64,000 bases of DNA, from the NCBI GenBank assembly GCA_963920705.1, contig OY987239.1, forward strand, positions 7,815,504 through 7,879,503, read 5' to 3'. The stretch is from Odiellus spinosus (Eukaryota; Arthropoda; Arachnida; Opiliones; Phalangiidae). The notes under the pieces are model-generated. The model was not told the origin of the DNA and searched no databases. It saw nothing but the letters and a program-made list of their open reading frames with translations. The translations under genes were made by a program, and so were the position numbers. Numbering within the stretch: the first letter of the stretch is position 1; every line of letters starts with the position of its first letter. Positions 58,701 to 64,000 of the stretch are shown here, one piece after another.

Positions 58701-61700
58701 ATCGTACAGTTGAAGTTCTTTGAAAGATTTTTGTAAGGCATCGACTTTAGGGTCCATTGCGAGGTACAGAGAACTGTCCCGGTGAGACCTAAAACAATAC
58801 AATTGAAATGACAATATCGAAGGGAAATAATTATTCTATTAAATTCAAGGGGTTAGGTCAAGCCTATCAGAATTCTGGAGGTAAAAATTCCCATCCAAAT
58901 GCTACTATTGCGAGTCTCATCCCAATATCATTTTCAACCCCCAATCTGTATTATTATATATCTCAACGGCATAATTACCTACAACATCAACAGCTACAAC
59001 AATTCCACTCCTCAAGCATTTTCTCCATCAACAATAAATTGACCTTACCGAAAAAAAATTGTTTGATCTGCAGAGGTCATGAAGAACACTACAAAGGTGC
59101 AAAAGACATCATAAAGACTTCCCCACGACTTCTTATGACTAACTTTTTCGGTAAGGGTTGGGACTTTCCTCAGAGGATTCCTCAACAAACGAATTGACCA
59201 TATTCTACACCTTACCATCCCGTGATGGGATATGGACCCAAAATAGGGTTTGATCAATTTGAAAAACCCCTATACGCTTGGAATTATCCTCAAGCCTATA
59301 TGCAGAACAAAAACCACCATGGATTCCTCCACCAACTTAAGTACGAAATCCAGAAATTACAGTACCGATTTCAATTAGTCAGACAACGACGACTACAGAA
59401 ACCTCAAGTCAAGTCCTGTCTATTCCAATACCTCGAACTAATGTTCAAAATGGAAATTTCCCAAGGTTAACAGTCAAAGGTACCCAAACTTCCCCTACTG
59501 GAGTAGATTACAGAGCTTTCACTAGTACCAATGGATCTATTTCAACATCGACAAGAAGATCTGTTATCATCTGCTTTTCCTGTAACGGAAATGGACACCT
59601 AGCCAGATATTGTCTATAATCTTTATCTGATTTCGAAAATGTATTCCAAGAAGATCCTGAACATTTCGATTAGCGCTGATCAAAGAGCAAAAAGGAATCT
59701 AGAAACCTAAATGTTCTAGAAATTCACTTGGATTGCATGGAAGCTGATAAACTAATACTCCTGGACGAAGTAAGAATCACTTCCTAAGAAACAATTCACC
59801 ATGGGAACATGAGGACTGTTCATATAAAGAAACCTAAAGAGTCTAGTCAAAATCTTTCAGAAGAAGATCGGAAAGAAGTGTTCCATCAGCAGAAAAGAGA
59901 GTCCAGCCAGGAAATGAAAGAAGACCCATCCATGCTACCCATTCCTCCATCTATAAAAGAGGTCCAAGAAGCAATACACCACTTTGCTCTTCCACTGTGC
60001 GCATGCCCGCGCTCGAAACCCTTACTAGTGGCTAAATAAAAAAAAACGTTAACTTGGTGAGGCGCGCGTAGTATCCCGCGTATTACCCCATGCAGGTTTT
60101 TTTTCCCTGCCATTTTAATCAAGTGAAAGTTCGCCCTATACCGCTATGGCGCCCCAGCAGTACTCCCAGTTACAAACTACGTCAACTTTCTCATAAAAAG
60201 AGAATATAAAAAACAGATTGATGACTGATTTAAAAGAGATATTCTAACAATAAAATTTTCCTCCCGGTTACAAAATAATTTAAAAATTAATTACTGCTTA
60301 AATTTGACGTGTTTATCGAGGGAAGCAATCATGGAATGATATTCGTGTCTCGCAAAATAAAAGGAAGGTAGGGTTCGACCATCCTTCATCGAGAAAGTAA
60401 TAGCTTCTCGTTTGCCTTTATTGGCCTTTTTGAAGGAAGCAATATCAGTAACTTCAACGCAAGTCACCATTCTCCGACGTTTTTCTGCAGCCTTGATCTC
60501 CACCGATTCTAAAATATATTTGGAAAAAATGTTAGAGTTATAGTTAAATCTGGCTAAAAGGAGGGGCAAAATTTTTAAAGGGTCAGGGATCCAGCTAAAG
60601 CCTGTTTTCCGGGTAAGTTTTAAATTTATTTCTAGTTTAATATTTGTTCGAAAATTTTTTCATTAGTGGATTAGGTCTATTTAAACAATAAGGAATCGAT
60701 AAAAAATCACTTGTTATTAGGTTGCATGCACACTAAGCTTGCAAATTTAATAAGAATTTACTTTTCAAGTCAATGTCCTGCCATAGAATAACCAAAGGAA
60801 TCGGCTTTCCCAGTAAGGAAATTAGACTATTTCCTGATTGGGATAACCGATTTCTTTGGTTATCTCGTGTGGTTAAACTCGCGAGCTTGGTGCGAGATCA
60901 ATTTGGCATAGCCCGAATCGAGTCAGGTTGCAGGTTTATATTTTAAAAGAATAATGAAGAGTGTTATTTTGAGGGCTACCAGCCTAAAGTCCACCAAAAA
61001 TATAGTATAAATAAAGTATCATGCGACAGATCCGAATGACTGGAACTAAAACAGCATTGAATAGACTGCAAATTCTCCAAGATTCATTTGCAAAATAATT
61101 CTAGGAGTGAAACAGCGTACTAATACACTTACAGTTCACACGCAGTTATCTTGGACTTTGTTAGAGACTCGTAGAAATATACATATGGCCTACCTCGTGT
61201 TCAAAGCGTTTAAAGGGGACTCTCTCCCGAATTATATTTACACGAGTACATACTCATAATACATGAGGAGCAACCAAAAACTTTTCTGTATTTAGTCAAT
61301 ATTCTAACACCTCCAAATGTAGATTCTCGTTAAGAGGTGCTTCTCTATGGAATAATTTACCAGATAATTTAAAAGATCACACTTCATATGCAATGTTTAA
61401 AAAGGAACTAAATACATATTTTAAAATAGTATAATTGTAAATTTTAATTCATGGAATTTGATTTAATTTAATTTAACGTGAGGAACTTTGTAAAATTGCT
61501 AGGAAGATGATTTATTATTATTAGTATGTTTTGTCCAAAATTGTGAAGGCATGCATCGAATCTTCTTTACATGGCTTTCAATGAGAAATATCCTAATAAT
61601 TGAAGATTCCTAATTTTTGATGTAACTACTTCTGGTTAAAACTAATCATATGACGTCATTCCTCACTATTTATAGTACACGTTTTAAAAGTTATCCATAA

Positions 61701-63071
61701 ATCAGTCTATCCAGAACTATGTTATGTCCGAAATTGTGAAGGCATGCATCGAATCTTCTTTACATTGGTTTCAATGAGAAATATCCTAATAATTGAAGAT
61801 TCCTAATTTTTGATGTAACTACTTCTGGTTAAAACCAATCATATGACGTCATTCATCACTATTTACAGTACGCGTGTTAAAGGTTATCCATAAATCAGTC
61901 TATCTAGAATTATGTTCTGTCCAAAATTGTGAAGGCATGCGTCGAATCTTCTTTACATGGGTTTCAATGAGAAATATAATAATTAGAGAATCCTAATTTT
62001 TGATGTAACTACTTCTGGTTAAAACTAATCATATGACGTCATTCCTCACTATTTACAGTACGAGGGTTAAAAGTTACCCATAAATCAGTCTATCCAGAAT
62101 TATGCTCTGTCCAAAATTGTGAAGGCATGCATCGGATCTTCTTTACATGGGTTTCAATGAGAAATATCCTAATAATTGAAGATTCCTAATTTTTGATGTA
62201 ACTACTTCTGGTTAAAACTATAGCCTCTAGACCTGTCCCTCTGCCTTTCTTTGGCACTACTAGCTACTCACGCCCCCTCCCGAAATGCCTAAATGGTGTC
62301 AAGGAAGAGAACCATTATAGTGTACAAACCAGAATTATTAGAATATCCAACTGCGGAAGTACTCAAATCTTCCCAGTCAGTGTCCAAAGTTTTAGAGTCT
62401 GAAGAATCATCATCAACTATGGCATCTACGTCTGGTTTCCATTCCAATAATACCATTCCATGCTGATTTAAAAATAAAATATGTCAAAATTTCACATATT
62501 CATTCAATGTATGATTCAGGGTGACCACTGAAAATTAGAAAATCCTATATAGGAAATTTCTTTGCGAAATATAGGAAAATATAGGAAGAATTTTTTGTAA
62601 AATATAGGATAAAATAAGAAGAAATAAGTGTAAATTATATGATTAAATAGGAAAATAATTAAAAGTAGGAACCATGTTTATTATTGGATCACAACTCTCG
62701 CCACCGGTTTAAGCATGGTATTAATATGATCCAATCGCTTAAATAGTATGGAATTTTACAGACTACTTTAACTGGAAAATGCACAGTTAAGCTAAAATAA
62801 TCTTATACAGCCACAGCTGACAGTATTTATAACTTTACCCTTAACTAGAGATTTTGAGTAGAAATATAGGAGATTATATAGGAATTGCCATCAAATTATA
62901 AGAGAAAATAGGAAGGAGATGAAGATATAGGAAAAAAATAGGTCACCCTGATGATTAAATCAAATGTGTTAAAATTACTCTTTCGTAAACGGATATAGAT
63001 CCTTTACAAAACTGTTCGGACTTGTGATGGCTGGCCAATAATACTTTGACATCGGTATGATTGTACAAGAG
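46790..63071 (-). CDS. TBC1D15/17-like Rab GTPase-activating protein, first exon not found
   Basis: Fifteen exons join in phase: 62979-63071, 62330-62462, 60295-60508, 58680-58788, 58357-58623, 57207-57338, 56411-56514, 55807-55901, 54912-55028, 54740-54840, 53304-53403, 53134-53231, 52237-52353, 50994-51216, 46790-46983 (stop). They encode about 698 residues (human TBC1D15 has 691). TBC proteins speed GTP hydrolysis by Rabs; TBC1D15 acts on Rab7 in late endosome and mitochondrial traffic. N-terminal region: VLLEWKPDVDAIVD, YTVTMDGFSRVTNV and GFEVITC. TBC domain: CEVWKFLLGYY, the Arg finger in EKDVGRTDR, the Gln finger in YVQGMSDLL, then FWCFVGFIDR, YFYFRWLLIIFKREF and LWTDLPCKNFH. The last exon is inferred from phase and is Ser-rich. 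Only the start codon is missing. Confidence 0.92.
47657..47998 (+). mobile_element. MITE family M2 copy in the last intron of the TBC gene
   Basis: From GAATTCGAAAATTCC to GGAATCGTCTATTG, with the family interior GGTTACCGTCTAGTTTGTCT. Confidence 0.8.
48352..48697. mobile_element. MITE with long AT-rich arms
   Basis: GATTTTTTATCGATTCCTTA on the left matches the reverse complement of the right end, over roughly 100 bp including TAAATTTATTTCTAG / AGAAATAAATTTA. Single arms recur at 16850-16910 and 60600-60722 and in short pieces near 57120 and 58310. Between 48698 and 49326 an open plus frame exists without family resemblance. Confidence 0.75.
49463..49785. mobile_element. hAT-like non-autonomous element
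   Basis: Ends CAGGGTTGCCACAG / CTGTGGCAACAATG, with repeated CCCTGAC motifs inside. The CAGGGTTGCCAC terminus is a common hAT-type end. It lies within the larger MITE just before the minisatellite. Confidence 0.7.
49786..50670. repeat. 31-bp minisatellite
   Basis: About 28 units built on CTTAAGACTACATAAGAATC followed by (T/C)CGAAAGACCT. Variants (ACACAAG, CCACATAAG, CCCGAA/CTCGAA) occur in blocks. One unit of the same sequence is a normal internal part of the CCCTTAC-end MITE. Confidence 0.96.
51251..52215. repeat. Degenerate ~40-bp tandem repeat in TBC intron 13
   Basis: About two dozen decayed units of CTATTTGGGCCAAAATAGCC followed by TCGCTCAACTAAGCTGCTAC. Divergence between units is high, so the array is old. 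A palindromic element interrupts it at 51466-51580. Confidence 0.85.
51466..51580. mobile_element. Small palindromic element, complete copy
   Basis: AAAGTTGGATTCACATAGACC pairs with GGTCTGTGTGAATCCGGCTTT, with arms continuing through CGCGTTTCACGCTCGCGCGC. About 115 bp, almost all hairpin. The partner copy is at 44205-44297. Confidence 0.88.
52397..53016. mobile_element. CCCTTAC-end MITE interrupted by a TTAA element
   Basis: Left CCTTACCAAAAAAAGTTAG, right ACTAACTTTTTGGTAAG. The body is split at 52519-52994 by another MITE. Confidence 0.85.
52519..52994. mobile_element. TTAA-inserted palindromic MITE
   Basis: A 476-bp near-complete palindrome starting AGGGAGAATG and ending CATTCTCCCT, flanked on both sides by TTAA (52515-52518, 52995-52998), the target of piggyBac/Kolobok-type elements. 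The central arms include AATCACGAGCGAGTACG / CGTACTCGCTCGTGATT. A related end at about 57170-57190 also abuts TTAA. Confidence 0.9.
53534..53718. mobile_element. CCCTTAC-end MITE, simple copy
   Basis: CCTTACGGAAAATAGTCTGATG to CTTTTTTTGTTAGGG, with two internal AGACCTCTTAAG-type units and no expansion. Confidence 0.75.
53789..54551 (-). mobile_element. Non-autonomous hAT-like element, copy 2, with nested palindrome
   Basis: CAGGGCTCCCCAGCGCATAG to GTCTGGGAGCCCTG, reverse orientation to 16911-17412, and the more complete of the two at its ends. Interrupted at 53970-54172 by a palindrome. In TBC intron 10. A decayed fragment is at about 62222-62282. Confidence 0.85.
53970..54172. mobile_element. 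Near-perfect 203-bp palindrome
   Basis: Two arms of about 100 bp meet at GACGACTCGTC with essentially no loop. Outer ends TATACTAAAAT / ATTTTAGTATA. Very few mismatches, suggesting a recent insertion or active conversion between arms. Confidence 0.9.
55084..55372. mobile_element. MITE with CCTAGG ends
   Basis: CCTAGGAGGATATAAGGGTG pairs with CACCCCTATATCCACCTAGG. A 5-bp flank TGAGA is repeated on both sides. In TBC intron 8. The remaining 55375-55806 is AT-rich intron. Confidence 0.8.
56535..57187. mobile_element. Probable decayed MITE in TBC intron 6
   Basis: Starts near AGTGAGAATGCGACC and ends GTTTGCGTTCTCCCT before TTAA. Paired interior stretches include GCGTTTACACTG / GCTGCGTTCATACTAG. 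Arms are eroded, so the boundaries are approximate. Confidence 0.5.
57394..57775. repeat. Imperfect ~28-bp minisatellite
   Basis: About 13 units of GAACTGAATCGAGTACTCAA-type sequence with growing divergence toward the right. In TBC intron 5. A short (AAT)n microsatellite follows at 57876-57899. Confidence 0.85.
58810..59960 (+). pseudogene. Gag-like retroelement fossil
   Basis: Remains of a gag-type coding region on the opposite strand within TBC intron 3: a Gln/Tyr-rich stretch, then a CCHC zinc knuckle at about 59572-59613, then a Lys/Glu-rich tail. The family is probably an LTR retrotransposon, but no LTR, reverse transcriptase or integrase was seen, so this is uncertain. It is broken in several places, carries a MITE inserted at 59043-59157, and looks old. 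Confidence 0.5.
59043..59157. mobile_element. CCCTTAC-end MITE, shortest copy
   Basis: 115 bp from CCTTACCGAAAAAAAATTG to AACTTTTTCGGTAAGGG, inserted in the gag-like fossil, so younger than it. Confidence 0.85.
59976..60155. mobile_element. Short element with ATACACCA end, copy 2
   Basis: Shares ACCACTTTGCTCTTCCACTG and GTGAGGCGCG...CCATGCAGGTTTT with 13804-13990. The right end is altered. Confidence 0.7.
60598..60722. mobile_element. Single arm of the 48352-type MITE
   Basis: TTCCGGGTAAGTTTTAAATTTATTTC through AATAAGGAATCGATAAAAAATCAC matches the right arm of 48352-48697. Confidence 0.7.
61022..61434 (+). mobile_element. LINE fragment, C-terminal end of the reverse transcriptase ORF
   Basis: Reads LQILQDSFAK, then in the next frame IILGVKQRTNTLTVHTQLSW and RRNIHMAYLVFKAFKGDSLP, then after another stop RFSLRGASLWNNLPDNLKD to the end at 61434. 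These are the usual tail motifs of Jockey/CR1/L2-type non-LTR elements. At least one frameshift and one stop show it is inactive, and it is 5' truncated. In TBC intron 2. Confidence 0.8.
61525..62221. repeat. 193-bp tandem array downstream of the LINE tail
   Basis: GAAGGCATGC recurs at 61545, 61738, 61931 and 62121 (periods 193, 193, 190). About 3.6 units, few differences, each with ATCATATGACGTCATTC. It begins about 90 bases after the LINE stop, so it may be that element's 3' tail. Confidence 0.93.
62517..62950. mobile_element. hAT-like MITE (CAGGGTGACC ends)
   Basis: CAGGGTGACCACTG to ATAGGTCACCCTG, with ATGATT repeated on both sides (62511-62516, 62951-62956). The interior is rich in ATATAGGAAA. 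In TBC intron 1. Confidence 0.85.
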
Positions 63072-63350
63072 CTAGTGTAAAAACAAAAAGGTTTAATGAA
63101 GATATAGTTCAAGCAAGAACTCATTCTTTATGATGATTAATCATTACTGAGGGGCCTAGTTTAATGTATCACTTTTTTGATCTACGTTATCAAAGACCTA
63201 AGAAAAATAGCAACTCTTATTTTTAAGTACCATCTAAATATGAAAGAAAAGGTTTTAAAGAAGTCTTTTTCTATAAAAAAGCATGTACTGCCTGTGTTTG
63301 AATTTACAAAAAGATGTCTGGTCAATATGCACTCTTGCAGAATCCCTCTT

Positions 63351-63479
63351 CCCTTACCGAAAAAAGTTAGTCTGATCTGAAGATGTCTTCAAGAACACTA
63401 CAAAAGACCTCTTAAGACTGCATAAGACACCCGAAAGACTTCCCCAAGACCTCTTAAGACTATCTTTTTTTGGTAAGGG
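63351..63479. mobile_element. CCCTTAC-end MITE, reference copy
   Basis: CCCTTACCGAAAAAAGTTAGTC to CTTTTTTTGGTAAGGG, 129 bp. Its middle holds the unit CTTAAGACTGCATAAGACAC followed by CCGAAAGACTT once, the apparent seed of the minisatellite at 49786. Confidence 0.9.
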
Positions 63480-63720
63480 TTGCACGTGTAAAATATAATT
63501 TTATTACAAACACACGACTCTAAATTGAATGGAAGAGAGAGTTTTAACGTATTGACAATGCTTAACGAGCATTTTATGTTAAATATAATTTTTTTTTTTG
63601 TGGATTAAATAATTCTTATATGAAGGAAAACCCCGTTTTGAACAGCTGCAGTCGTTATATCTAGGATAACTAGCCTTTTATATGGGTTTCTTTCAGTTCA
63701 CATAGTCAAAAGGTTTCCTA

Positions 63721-63878
63721 ACCTTACTGAAAAAAGTTAGTCAGATCTGAAGAGGTCCTCAAGAACACTACAAAGGTGCAAAAGACATTTTAAAGACTTC
63801 ACTACGACTTCTTGACGTAATGAAAGACCTCTTAAGACTACATAAGACACCCGAAAGACTTTTTCAAGACCTCTTAGT
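63721..63878. mobile_element. CCCTTAC-end MITE, decayed right end
   Basis: CCTTACTGAAAAAAGTTAGTC with the same interior, ending in CCTCTTAGTAAGAGG. Elsewhere in 63072-64000 no exon was identified for the missing TBC start. Confidence 0.75.
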
Positions 63879-64000
63879 AAGAGGCATTCCCCATTTTTCC
63901 AATACTGTAAGTTTAATAATAATAATATACTAATAAAGGCTTTTATTGGATATCCCCCATCAGCTTAAAGCTGATTTCCAGGGGGGTCCGATGAATTTTA

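Overview
The window is AT-rich animal nuclear DNA. The genes are split into GT-AG exons, and more than half of the rest is small inverted-repeat transposons (MITEs) and tandem repeats. Two linked genes are divergent ionotropic receptors (IRs), a protostome chemosensory family, so an arthropod is the best guess. The species cannot be read from the sequence. I built exons by hand from splice sites, reading-frame phase and recalled family sequences; no alignment was run.

Layout: 0.16-3.2 kb holds two satellite arrays (16-bp and 32-bp units). 3.67-3.98 kb is a SINE-like retroposon. 6.1-13.0 kb (minus) is IR gene 1, and 18.4-21.9 kb (plus) is its paralogue, IR gene 2. The two point away from each other across about 5 kb of nested MITEs. 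22.8-24.25 kb is a 172-bp tandem array plus degenerate repeats. 26.1-29.6 kb (minus) is a GUCD1-like gene. 31.5-39.5 kb (minus) carries three head-to-tail genes for mitochondrial 3-hydroxyacyl-CoA dehydrogenase (HADH), the L-3-hydroxyacyl-CoA to 3-ketoacyl-CoA step of fatty-acid beta-oxidation. 39.9-41.3 kb has two more tandem arrays (91-bp and 16-bp). 41.7-43.2 kb (plus) is a small three-exon coiled-coil gene. 46.8-63.1 kb (minus) is a 15-exon TBC1D15/17-like Rab GTPase-activating protein whose introns hold many repeats, a LINE tail and a gag-like fossil.

The genes do not form one pathway. The two IRs are a local duplication, and the HADH trio is a tandem duplication with diverging members. 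The strongest repeat result is that three MITE families with different interiors share CA-starting ends and 7-bp target-site duplications. A second is a 31-bp minisatellite that appears to have grown from one internal unit of a MITE.
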